This document shows, piece by piece, positions 30,733 to 37,861 of a stretch of 37,861 nt of DNA (within the stretch, counting starts at the first letter, position 1; each line of letters begins with the position of its first letter). Below the pieces are notes generated by a model. The model did no database searches and was not told where the DNA came from. It saw only the letters and a program-made list of their open reading frames with translations. Source of the stretch: Streptomyces olivaceoviridis (GTDB lineage Bacteria; Actinomycetota; Actinomycetes; Streptomycetales; Streptomycetaceae); NCBI RefSeq assembly GCF_014650115.1, contig NZ_BMUI01000048.1, positions 1 through 37,861 on the forward strand. The letters are read 5' to 3'. Position numbers and translations under genes: made by a program.

Positions 30733-31650
30733 TCAGTCCCTGAGGAAGAACTGGTGCTGCTCGGAGAGCTGCTCGTACTTCTCCAGCCGGGCCTGAGTGC
30801 GCTCCGGATCGGCGTCGGTCATGGCCTGCAACAGCGCCGCGGCCAGCACCCCGGGCGCGGCGTAGGAGTCGAACACCAGCCGGGAACCGGTGCCGGTGGC
30901 GAAGGTGACATCGGCCTCGTCGGCCAGCGGCCCGAGCGCCAGGTCCGTCACCAGGGCGACCTTCAGACCCGCGCCGCGCGCCACCCGGACGGCGTGCAGC
31001 GTCTCCTGGGAGTGCCGGGGCATGGCGAAGGCCAGCACCCAGCTGCCGCCGGCCTCGCGGGACTGCAACAGCGCGTCGTAGGCCACGCTGCCGCCGCGGG
31101 TCACCAGCCGCACGTCCGGGTGGATACGGCGGGCCGCGTAGCCGAAGTACTCGGCGAGCGACACCGAGATCCGCAGGCCCAGCACGGTCAGCGGGGTGGA
31201 GCGGGACAACTCGCGGCCGACGTGGATCACCCGGTCGGGGTCGGCGAAGTCCCGCCGCAGGTTCTCCAGGTTCTCGATCTCGGCGTCCACGGCCGCCTGC
31301 AACTCGTTGGCCCGGTTCTCCTCGCCGGGCCCGCCCGCGAGGCTGCTCAGCGCGATCGACTGGAGCTTCTCGCGCAGCGCCGGGTAGCCGCTGAAGCCGA
31401 CGGCGGCGGCGAAGCGGGTGACGGAGGGCTGGCTCACCCCGACCCGGTCGGCGAGCTCGGTGATCGACAGGAACGCGGCCTCGGTGATGTGCTCGATCAG
31501 GTACTGGGCGATGCGCCGCTGCCCCGGCGACAGACGCGGGCCGTCGAAGAGTTCCCTGAGCCGGGAGGTCGGGGCGGCCTCGGCCGCGGGCACCGTCCTG
31601 CCCGACGTGATCGCTGATGCCTGTGCGCGTGCCTGCTGCGGCGAGGGCAC
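30733..31650 (-). CDS. MurR/RpiR family transcriptional regulator
   Basis: A 305-residue regulator. Residues about 25-100 form the RpiR helix-turn-helix domain (LSPGQRRIAQYLIEHITEAAFLSITELADRVGVSQPSVTRFAAAVGFSGYPALREKL). Residues about 130-265 form a SIS sugar-phosphate-binding domain (VIHVGRELSRSTPLTVLGLRISVSLAEYFGYAARRIHPDVRLV, VLAFAMPRHSQETLHAVRVARGAGLKVALVTD). The start is GTG 31650, 7 nt after AAAGGAGG; an in-frame GTG at 31674 would place that strong ribosome binding site inside the gene. It probably senses a phosphorylated sugar and controls sugar genes, perhaps in this neighbourhood. The adjacent glycosyltransferase is on the same strand, 78 nt upstream. Confidence 0.9.
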   Translation of the reverse strand: MPSPQQARAQASAITSGRTVPAAEAAPTSRLRELFDGPRLSPGQRRIAQYLIEHITEAAFLSITELADRVGVSQPSVTRFAAAVGFSGYPALREKLQSIALSSLAGGPGEENRANELQAAVDAEIENLENLRRDFADPDRVIHVGRELSRSTPLTVLGLRISVSLAEYFGYAARRIHPDVRLVTRGGSVAYDALLQSREAGGSWVLAFAMPRHSQETLHAVRVARGAGLKVALVTDLALGPLADEADVTFATGTGSRLVFDSYAAPGVLAAALLQAMTDADPERTQARLEKYEQLSEQHQFFLRD

Positions 31651-31728
31651 CGGTCGGCCTCCTTTGTCTGCCACGAGGACTCAACATAGCTCACCGACCG
31701 TCGTGACCAGGGGGTTGAGACGCCGGGC

Positions 31729-33456
31729 TCACCGCCGGTACAGGCCGATGGAATGGCCCACTTCGCCGACCGGCCGGCTGCTCGCCAGCAGCTCCGCGAG
31801 CCGGCCGCGCGCCTTGGCGGCGGCGGAGTCCGACACCGCCAGCAGCCCGTGCACCCGCTCCGGCGGCACCGTGCGCGGATCCGCCGCGTGGATGCCGTAC
31901 GACGCCGGGACGCCGCTGCCCTTGTACACCAGCCACACCCGCTCGCCCGGGTACCGCTCCCGGAGCCGGTCGGCGAGCCGGCCCAGGTCCTGGCCCCAGT
32001 CCACGTTCGAGTCGTGCAGCAGCCGGTGGGTGTGCGCCGGACCGCCGAACGCCTCGTTGGCGTACGGCAGGTAGTACGGGAACGTCCGCAGCGAACTCAC
32101 CGCCGCCCACAGCACCAGGGCCCCGGCCAGGAGCCCGCGCCACCGCCACCGGAGGGTCGGTACACAGGCCGCCGCCACCGCGAGGAACACCGGTACGCAC
32201 AGCGCGTACCGGGTGCCGAAGTCCCGCGACCCCGTCATCGCCGCCGCGAGCAGCACCAGGGGCGGCACCAGCACATACGGGGCCGCCGGACGCAGCCGCC
32301 GTACCGCCACCACCGCGACGGCACCGGCCGCGCCCAGCGCCAGCAGCCCGAGCGGGGTCTTCACCAGCAGGGCGGTCGGCAGGTAGTACCAGAGCGAGCC
32401 GGTGTACAGGTGCCCGAACAGATACCCCTGCCAGGGCTGTTCCTCCAGCCCGAACTGCACCCGCATCCCCGCCCGGTACGCCGGCGGCACCGGCAGCAGC
32501 TCCACCAGCCGCGCCCGCGGCCCGTGCGCGGCCGGCACCGGCCCGGCGGGTTCGAACCGCAACCGAGGGTCGACGACCAGGTACACGGCCCACACCACGG
32601 CGAGGGCCACGACCGCGACGACGGCGGCGGCCACCAGCGCCGACACCGCCGGACGCCGTGCCCCGAGCCGGGGCGGGGGCCACCGCCGCGAGACCGGGGC
32701 GGACCGGTGGGCGGCGAGGGCGGACACCGCCGCCAGCGCCATCAGCACCGGTACCGCGGGCAGGGCGCTCATCTTGGTCGCCGTGGCCGCGCCCAGCGCC
32801 GCCCCCGCGAGTGGCAGGTACAGGACGGGGCGGTGCCGGGCCCGCCACGCCAGCCAGGCCGCGGTCAGGACGCATCCGGCCGTCGGCAGGTCCAGCGTGG
32901 CCAGGGAACCGTGCGCGATCACGTCGGGCGAGAACGCGTACAGGGCGAGCGCGACCAGGCCGCCCGCCCTCCCCGTCAGGTCCCGGGCGAAGGCGGACAC
33001 CACCAGCCCGCACAGCAGCGTCAGCGTGATCACCGGCAGCCGCGCCCACAGCATCAGCCGCCAGGGATCGTTGCCCGACCCGTACAGCAGGTGCCGGCCC
33101 ACCTGCCCCTGGTCGCCGGTGTACGACGGGTCGTAGTGCGGGTCCGCCGCCGCCACCCCGGCCGCGATCAGCAGCTTCCCGAGCGGCGGATGCTCGGGGT
33201 TGTACCGCAGCCGGTGCTCGCGCACGTAGTCGGTGGCCGTGGCGACGTACACCGGCTCGTCGATGGTGGGGGTCTGCCGCACCGCCGTGGTGACCATCGC
33301 CGCGGCCATCTGCCCGAGGAGCAGGACGGCCAGGACCGGCGGCAGCCACCGCCGGTGCCGGCGCAGCCGGGCCCACCGCCCCGACGGGCCCTGTCGTACC
33401 GGGACCGCGGCGGGTGCGGCGGGGGTGAGGACCGGGTGCTGTTCGCGCGCCATCAT
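31729..33456 (-). CDS. GT39-type (dolichyl-phosphate-mannose-protein mannosyltransferase-like) membrane glycosyltransferase
   Basis: A 575-residue multi-pass membrane protein with a GT-C fold. After the first helix (WLPPVLAVLLLGQMAAAMVTTAV) the outside loop has TIDEPVYVA with the acidic catalytic-type Asp-Glu, then NPEHPPLGKLL, both typical of the PMT/GT39 family. About ten more hydrophobic helices follow. The C-terminal soluble part contains LLHDSNVDWGQDLGRLADRLRERYPGERVWLVYKG, seen in bacterial relatives. It would transfer a sugar from a polyprenyl phosphate donor to protein or cell-surface glycan outside the membrane; acceptor unknown. Two adjacent ATGs (33456, 33453) follow GGGACGG. It is transcribed toward the RpiR gene. 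Confidence 0.85.
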   Translation of the reverse strand: MMAREQHPVLTPAAPAAVPVRQGPSGRWARLRRHRRWLPPVLAVLLLGQMAAAMVTTAVRQTPTIDEPVYVATATDYVREHRLRYNPEHPPLGKLLIAAGVAAADPHYDPSYTGDQGQVGRHLLYGSGNDPWRLMLWARLPVITLTLLCGLVVSAFARDLTGRAGGLVALALYAFSPDVIAHGSLATLDLPTAGCVLTAAWLAWRARHRPVLYLPLAGAALGAATATKMSALPAVPVLMALAAVSALAAHRSAPVSRRWPPPRLGARRPAVSALVAAAVVAVVALAVVWAVYLVVDPRLRFEPAGPVPAAHGPRARLVELLPVPPAYRAGMRVQFGLEEQPWQGYLFGHLYTGSLWYYLPTALLVKTPLGLLALGAAGAVAVVAVRRLRPAAPYVLVPPLVLLAAAMTGSRDFGTRYALCVPVFLAVAAACVPTLRWRWRGLLAGALVLWAAVSSLRTFPYYLPYANEAFGGPAHTHRLLHDSNVDWGQDLGRLADRLRERYPGERVWLVYKGSGVPASYGIHAADPRTVPPERVHGLLAVSDSAAAKARGRLAELLASSRPVGEVGHSIGLYRR

Positions 33457-33545
33457 CCGTCCCGCGGCGGAAGGGGCCGTGCGGGGGCGGGCGGGCTCGG
33501 GGGCCTGATCACGGCCCTACCGTCGCACCGCCGCCCCCGCGGCCG

Positions 33546-33740
33546 TCACCGCCGCACGAGTCGCACCGGCAGACCTTCTGCCGTGTACACGGGTACGGCC
33601 CGCAGCCCGCCCAAGTTCACCTCGATCCGCTCGAACCGCCCGTCCGGGACGCGGCGAGGACCGGCGGTGAGGCTCAGGCGCCGGGCGTGTGTGCCGAGGG
33701 TGGATACGCGGGCCGGGCCGACCTGACGAACGCGACCGGG
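33546..33740 (-). pseudogene. 3' remnant of an unidentified gene
   Basis: The 431-nt gap 33457-33887 has no intact gene. On the reverse strand one frame runs 65 codons from just after a stop at 33743 to a TGA at 33546. Its end looks genuine (DGRFERIEVNLGGLRAVPVY, TAEGLPVRLVRR) and third positions are mostly G/C. The first GTG lies within that conserved-looking stretch, so the 5' part seems lost. Product not recognised. Confidence 0.3.
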
Positions 33741-33750
33741 TCACGGCCCC

Positions 33751-33920
33751 GCCGGCCGGCGGCGGACCACCGGTTCGCGGGAGCGGTACGCCGGCCGTCG
33801 GGGGGCCATCGGTTCGCGGGGAGGCACGCCGGCCGGCGGCGGTACGTCAGCTCACGGACGCAGGACACCGGTGCCGGCGGCGGCACGTCAGCTCACGGGA
33901 CGCAGCACACCGGCCGGCAC
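33751..33920. repeat. degenerate tandem repeat, period about 39-41 bp, at the 3' end of the kinase gene
   Basis: A CCGGCC(GGCGGCGG)-like core recurs near 33751, 33791, 33829, 33868 and 33909. Longer matches are clear pairwise: 33837-33876 resembles 33877-33917 (TACGTCAGCTCACGG / CACGTCAGCTCACGG), and CGGTTCGCGGG recurs at 33770 and 33809. The last unit covers the kinase stop codon, so its 3' terminus has been partly duplicated downstream. Confidence 0.7.
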
Positions 33921-34538
33921 CACCAGGTCCGCCCACTGCCGTGTCGTCGCGACCAGGTCGGCGTTGCGCTGGTCCGAGCCCAGCACCCAGGCCACGGCCG
34001 CCTCGTGCTCCTTGCCGAACTCCTCGTGCCGGGCGACCAGCCGGCGGATCCGCTCGTCCTCGGCGATCTCGCAGAACCACACCTCGTCCAGGCATTTCCG
34101 CACCCGCGTCCACGAACCCTCCCGCAGCAGCAGGTAGTTCCCCTCGGTCACCACCAGCCGGGCCCGCGGCGGCACCGGGATCGCGCCCGCGAGCGGCTGC
34201 TCCAGCACCCGTTCGAACCCCGGCGCGTACACCACCTCGTCGGTCTCCTCACGCAGCCGCCGCAGCAGCGCCGCGTACCCGGCCGCGTCGAAGGTGTCCG
34301 GCGCGCCCTTGCGGTCCCGGCGGCCCAGCCGGTCCAATTCGGCGTCCGCGAGGTGGAAACCGTCCATCGGCACGTGCGCCGCCCACGGCGGGTCGTCGCC
34401 GTTCAGCGCGTCCACCAGCCGCTCGGCCAGCGTCGTCTTACCCGAACCGGGGCTGCCCGCGATGCCGAGCAGGGCACGCCGGCCGTCCCGGGGCAGGGCG
34501 CGGGCACGGCCGAGGAGGTCGTCGAAGGTCAGCGGCAC
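33888..34538 (-). CDS. P-loop nucleoside/nucleotide kinase family protein (uridine kinase-like)
   Basis: A 216-residue cytosolic kinase. The Walker A motif is LLGIAGSPGSGKTTLAERLVDAL near residues 25-45. Further features are VPMDGFHLADAELDRLGRRDRKGAPDTFD (substrate region with Asp-Gly-Phe-His), VVYAPGFERVLEQP, the Walker-B-like RARLVVTEGNYLLL, and the lid EDERIRRLVARHEEFGKE. This set matches the uridine kinase / pantothenate kinase-like group (FruK-like in some annotations), so the true substrate is open. The start is GTG 34538, with CACACT ending 6 nt upstream and no ribosome binding site, suggesting a leaderless message. It is divergent from the HAD/GH65 operon. Confidence 0.85.
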   Translation of the reverse strand: MPLTFDDLLGRARALPRDGRRALLGIAGSPGSGKTTLAERLVDALNGDDPPWAAHVPMDGFHLADAELDRLGRRDRKGAPDTFDAAGYAALLRRLREETDEVVYAPGFERVLEQPLAGAIPVPPRARLVVTEGNYLLLREGSWTRVRKCLDEVWFCEIAEDERIRRLVARHEEFGKEHEAAVAWVLGSDQRNADLVATTRQWADLVVPAGVLRPVS

Positions 34539-34543
34539 ACAGA

Positions 34544-34577
34544 GAGTGTGGCATTTCCCGCCCGCCAGGAGTGTGGC
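34544..34577. promoter_or_regulatory. direct repeat in the kinase / HAD divergent promoter
   Basis: GAGTGTGGC occurs at 34544-34552 and 34569-34577, 25 bp apart, in the 84-bp gap between the two divergent genes. The first copy overlaps the presumed -10 of the kinase gene. Confidence 0.45.
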
Positions 34578-34622
34578 GTGCGCCACCCACTGGAGGGCCG
34601 CTTCGCGGGGAACAGTCCGGAT

Positions 34623-35363
34623 ATGACTCAGCTCGGTCTGCCCGACACCATCCAGGCCTGTCTCTTCGACCTCGACGGGGTCGTCACCAAGACCGCCGTC
34701 GTGCACGCGGCGGCCTGGAAGGAGACGTTCGACGCCTTCCTGCGTGACTACGAGGGGGAACAGGGGCGGCCGTTCGACGCCGTCACCGACTACGACGAGT
34801 ACGTCGACGGCCGTCCCCGCGCCGACGGCGTCCGCGCCTTCCTCGCCTCACGCGGCATCCACCTCCCCGAAGGCGGCCCGGACGATCCGCCGGACGCCCG
34901 CACCGTGCACGGCCTCGGCAACCGCAAGAACGACCTGCTGCTGGAGAAGATCCGCACCGGCGGGGTCGAGGCCTACGAGGGCACCCTGCGGTACCTGGAG
35001 GCGGTCCGCGCCGCCGGGCTGCGCACCGCGATCGTCTCCTCCAGCGCCAACTGCCGGGACGTGCTGCGCGCGGTCGGCGCCGAGCACTTCTTCGACGTAC
35101 GGATCGACGGCGTGGTCGCGGCCGAGCGGAACCTGCCGGGCAAGCCGCACCCCGACACCTTCCTCGCCGCCGCCCGGGACCTCGGCGTCGAGGCGTCCCG
35201 CGCGGCCGTCTTCGAGGACGCGCTGGCCGGCATGGACGCCGGCCGCGCGGGCGGCTTCGGCCATGTCGTCGGCGTGGACCGGGTGGGCCAGACCGACGCG
35301 CTGTACGCGCACGGCGCCGACATCGTCGTCAAGGACCTGGCCGAACTGGGAGGCAAGCAGTGA
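34623..35363 (+). CDS. HAD family hydrolase, beta-phosphoglucomutase type
   Basis: A 246-residue HAD-superfamily enzyme. Motif I is CLFDLDGVVTKT, with the nucleophile Asp and acid/base Asp two residues on; motif II is AIVSSSANC; the motif III Lys is in NLPGKPHPDTFL; motif IV is AVFEDALAGMDAG. The helical cap at residues about 25-105 contains RTVHGLGNRKNDLLL, as in beta-phosphoglucomutases. It converts beta-glucose-1-phosphate to glucose-6-phosphate through the 1,6-bisphosphate. It shares a GTGA overlap with a GH65 phosphorylase that would make the substrate, the usual pairing. The ATG at 34623 has only a distant GGGGAA upstream. Confidence 0.92.
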   Translation: MTQLGLPDTIQACLFDLDGVVTKTAVVHAAAWKETFDAFLRDYEGEQGRPFDAVTDYDEYVDGRPRADGVRAFLASRGIHLPEGGPDDPPDARTVHGLGNRKNDLLLEKIRTGGVEAYEGTLRYLEAVRAAGLRTAIVSSSANCRDVLRAVGAEHFFDVRIDGVVAAERNLPGKPHPDTFLAAARDLGVEASRAAVFEDALAGMDAGRAGGFGHVVGVDRVGQTDALYAHGADIVVKDLAELGGKQ

Positions 35364-37735
35364 TCACCGACCGCTCCTACGGCGTCGAACCGTGGACCGT
35401 CCGGGAGACCGCCCTCGACCTCGACGTCCTCGCCCAGAGCGAGTCGGTGTTCGCCCTGTCCAACGGGCACGTCGGCTGGCGCGGCAACCTGGACGAGGGC
35501 GAACCGCACGGCCTGCCCGGCAGCTACCTCAACGGCGTGCACGAGGTGCACCCGCTGCCGTACGCGGAGGCCGGCTACGGCTACCCGGAGTCCGGACAGA
35601 CCGTCATCAACGTCACCAACGGCAAGGTCATCCGGCTGCTGGTGGACGACGAGCCGTTCGACCTGCGCTACGGCCGGCTCGTCGCCCACGAACGCGTCCT
35701 GGACCTGCGCCGCGGGGTGCTGGAGCGGACCTGCGAGTGGACCTCCCCGGCCGGCTCCACGGTCCGGGTGCGCTCCACGCGGCTGGTCTCGCTGACCCAG
35801 CGGGCGGTGGCCGCCGTGGCGTACGAGGTGGAGGCCGTCGGCAGCCGCAGCCGGGTGGTGATCCAGTCCGAGCTGGTCGCCAACGAGAGCCTGCCCGACC
35901 CCGACGGCGACCCGCGCGCGGCGAAGGCGCTGAAGTCCCCGCTGGAACAGGAGGACGGCTTCGCCTCCGGCAACCGGCTGCGGCTGGTGCACCGCACCCG
36001 GCGCAGCGGTCTCAGGGTCGCCGTGGCCGCCGACCACGTCGTCACCGGACCCGAACGCACCACCAGCCGCAGCGAGAGCGGCATCGACGTGGCCCGGCTG
36101 ACCGTCACCTCCGTACTGGAACCCGGACAGACCCTGCGGATGGAGAAGCTGGTCGCCCACGGCTGGTCCGGCACCCGGTCGCTGCCCGCGATGGCCGACC
36201 AGGTCGACGCCGCGCTCGCCGCCGCCGGACACGACGGCTGGCAGGGCCTGCTCGACGACCAGCGGGCCTGTCTCGACGACTTCTGGGACCGCGCCGACGT
36301 CGAGGTGGAGGGCGACGAGGAGATCCAGCAGGCCGTCCGGTTCGCGCTGTTCCACGTCCTCCAGGCCGGCGCCCGCGCCGAGCAGCGCGCCCTCCCCGCC
36401 AAGGGACTCACCGGCTCCGGCTACGACGGGCACGCCTTCTGGGACACCGAGATGTTCGTGCTGCCCGTCCTCACCCACACCGCGCCCGCCGCCGTCGCCG
36501 AGGCCCTGCGCTGGCGGTACAACACCCTGGACGAGGCCCGCGAACGCGCGGCCCAACTCGGACTCGCCGGCGCCGCGTTCCCCTGGCGGACCATCGCCGG
36601 CCCGGAGGGCTCCGCGTACTGGCCGGCCGGCACCGCCGCCTTCCACGTCAACGCCGGCATAGCCGACGCCGTCATCCGGTACGTGGAGGCCACCGGCGAC
36701 ACCGCCTTCGAGCGCGAGACCGGCGTCGAACTGCTGGTGGAGACCGCCCGGTTGTGGCGCTCGCTCGGCCACCACGACACCCACGGCGTCTTCCACCTCG
36801 ACGGCGTCACCGGCCCCGACGAGTACAGCGCGGTCGCCGACGACAACACCTACACCAATCTGATGGCCCGCCAGAACCTGCGCGCCGCCGCCGACGCCGT
36901 CGAACGCCACCCGGACCAGGCGCGGCGGCTCGGCGTGGACGAGGAGGAGAGCGCCGCCTGGCGGGACGCCGCCGACTCCATGCACATCCCCTACAACGCC
37001 GAACTCCGCGTCCACGAACAGCACGCCGGCTTCACCCGCTACCAGCGCTGGGACTTCGAGGGCACCCACCCCGACCAGTACCCGCTGCTGCTCCACTTCC
37101 CCTACTTCGACCTCTACCGCAAGCAGGTCGTCAAACAGGCCGACCTGGTGCTGGCCATGTACACCTGCGGCGACTACTTCGAGCAGGAGCACGACGAGGA
37201 GCAGATCGCCCGGAACTTCGCCTACTACGAGCCGCTGACCGTCCGCGACTCCTCCCTGTCCGCCTGCTGCCAGGCCGTCATCGCCGCCCAGACCGGTCAC
37301 CTGGACCTCGCCTACGCCTACACCGCCGAGGCCGCGCTGATGGACCTCCAGGACCTGGAGCACAACACGCGGGACGGGCTGCACATCGCCTCCCTCGCCG
37401 GCACCTGGATGGCCCTGGTCGCGGGCTTCGGCGGCATGCGGCACGACGGCGACCGGCTGCGGTTCGCACCCCGCCTGCCCGAGCGGCTGCGCCGCCTCGC
37501 CTTCACCATCCAGTTCCGTGGACGCCGGCTGCGGGTGGACATCGGCGCGGACAAGGTGACGTACGCACTCCTGGACGGCCCGCCGCTGACGCTCCGCCAC
37601 CACGGCGAGCCGCTCACGGTCGGCACCGACGACCCGGCCGTCCGCGCGGTACCACCGGCACCGCGACGCCCCACGCCCCAACAGCCGGCGCACCGGGGCC
37701 CGGGCGGTGGGGAAGGCGGCGCGTTCGGCGGGTGA
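35360..37735 (+). CDS. glycoside hydrolase family 65 disaccharide phosphorylase
   Basis: A 791-residue cytosolic enzyme of GH65 (maltose, trehalose, kojibiose and nigerose phosphorylases). The N-terminal beta-sandwich (residues 1 to about 280) starts WTVRETALDLDVLAQSESVFALSNGHVGWRGNL. The (alpha/alpha)6 barrel holds the general acid Glu in GVTGPDEYSAVADDNTYTN, the phosphate-binding region HNTRDGLHIASLAGTW, and GHAFWDTEMFVLPVL. A C-terminal Pro/Gly-rich tail follows the normal end. It phosphorolyses an alpha-glucosyl disaccharide to beta-glucose-1-phosphate and glucose; the exact disaccharide cannot be read from sequence. The GTG start overlaps the HAD stop. Confidence 0.93.
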   Translation: MITDRSYGVEPWTVRETALDLDVLAQSESVFALSNGHVGWRGNLDEGEPHGLPGSYLNGVHEVHPLPYAEAGYGYPESGQTVINVTNGKVIRLLVDDEPFDLRYGRLVAHERVLDLRRGVLERTCEWTSPAGSTVRVRSTRLVSLTQRAVAAVAYEVEAVGSRSRVVIQSELVANESLPDPDGDPRAAKALKSPLEQEDGFASGNRLRLVHRTRRSGLRVAVAADHVVTGPERTTSRSESGIDVARLTVTSVLEPGQTLRMEKLVAHGWSGTRSLPAMADQVDAALAAAGHDGWQGLLDDQRACLDDFWDRADVEVEGDEEIQQAVRFALFHVLQAGARAEQRALPAKGLTGSGYDGHAFWDTEMFVLPVLTHTAPAAVAEALRWRYNTLDEARERAAQLGLAGAAFPWRTIAGPEGSAYWPAGTAAFHVNAGIADAVIRYVEATGDTAFERETGVELLVETARLWRSLGHHDTHGVFHLDGVTGPDEYSAVADDNTYTNLMARQNLRAAADAVERHPDQARRLGVDEEESAAWRDAADSMHIPYNAELRVHEQHAGFTRYQRWDFEGTHPDQYPLLLHFPYFDLYRKQVVKQADLVLAMYTCGDYFEQEHDEEQIARNFAYYEPLTVRDSSLSACCQAVIAAQTGHLDLAYAYTAEAALMDLQDLEHNTRDGLHIASLAGTWMALVAGFGGMRHDGDRLRFAPRLPERLRRLAFTIQFRGRRLRVDIGADKVTYALLDGPPLTLRHHGEPLTVGTDDPAVRAVPPAPRRPTPQQPAHRGPGGGEGGAFGG

Positions 37736-37861
37736 GCGGCTGCCGGCCGGGGCCGGCCGGGGCGAGGAGGGCACCGGGTGCGGGGTGTGGGCCGGCGTCT
37801 GAGGCTGCCGCGCGGCGGACGGGGGCGGGGTGTCGGACGGGGCCGGGTGCGGGTGGTGGAC
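37736..37861. other. G-rich terminal intergenic sequence
   Basis: The last 126 bases are strongly G-biased on the given strand (runs such as GACGGGGGCGGGG). I see no gene, hairpin terminator or promoter in them. Confidence 0.6.

Noticed and set aside
33751..33920. CRISPR-like array
   Set aside because: Units are about 40 bp with no distinct spacers, the match is degenerate, and no cas genes are present.
34973..37774. Very long reverse-strand open frame (over 900 codons) opposite the GH65 gene
   Set aside because: It is a GC-bias shadow. The forward strand encodes a complete GH65 enzyme with all motifs, and the reverse product is low-complexity.

Overview
The window is high-GC actinobacterial DNA, almost certainly from a Streptomyces chromosome. 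G or C dominates third codon positions, GTG starts and GTGA/ATGA gene overlaps are common, and there are mycothiol-dependent and F420/PPOX-type enzymes, a DUF574-type SAM methyltransferase, an ANTAR/GAF/PAS/PP2C phosphatase and many small secreted proteins. I see no rRNA, tRNA, insertion sequence, prophage, CRISPR array or dedicated biosynthetic cluster. It reads as ordinary chromosome with several regulatory RNAs or sites and an unusual number of short GC-rich tandem repeats.

Layout. 1-143: start of a cytochrome c oxidase subunit I gene leaving to the left. 250-1987: ECF sigma factor with a repeat-built proline-rich tail, overlapping a CU044_5270-type membrane protein (probable partner). 2237-3192: folD preceded by a well-formed ZTP (pfl) riboswitch. 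3268-4125: SnoaL-like protein and a small secreted protein. 4303-6020: mycothiol-dependent formaldehyde dehydrogenase overlapping an MBL-fold hydrolase (formaldehyde detoxification). 6177-7935: two short-chain dehydrogenases. 8151-8846: secreted L,D-transpeptidase. 8862-11341: divergent Gfo/Idh/MocA-like protein and ROK regulator, both lacking residues typical of their families. 11487-15093: a 57-aa protein, a membrane-anchored S1 protease, a DUF574 methyltransferase, a repeat-containing hypothetical and an Rv2061-type PPOX protein. 15115-17877: large secreted alpha/beta hydrolase with Calx-beta-like modules. 18054-19374: DUF35 Zn-ribbon/OB protein and a TetR regulator sharing a palindromic operator. 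19663-21677: ATP-grasp protein, a degraded region, and a DUF488 protein.

21876-25970 is the most distinctive unit. A 17-bp palindrome and a 26-codon ORF precede an asparagine-synthetase-like amidotransferase of the N-acetylglutaminylglutamine amide (NAGGN) type, translationally coupled to an S9 prolyl-oligopeptidase-like enzyme. The usual partner Ngg is not present in the window.

26088-30323: peptidoglycan-binding membrane protein, flavin reductase-like protein, a five-domain PP2C phosphatase and a conserved small protein. The small protein lies behind an AT-rich island and two consecutive perfect hairpins (30366-30634), a candidate structured leader or small RNA. 30733-37735 is a carbohydrate block: RpiR regulator, GT39-type membrane glycosyltransferase, P-loop nucleoside-type kinase, and a coupled beta-phosphoglucomutase-like HAD plus GH65 phosphorylase. 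The HAD/GH65 pair would convert an alpha-glucosyl disaccharide to beta-glucose-1-phosphate and then glucose-6-phosphate.
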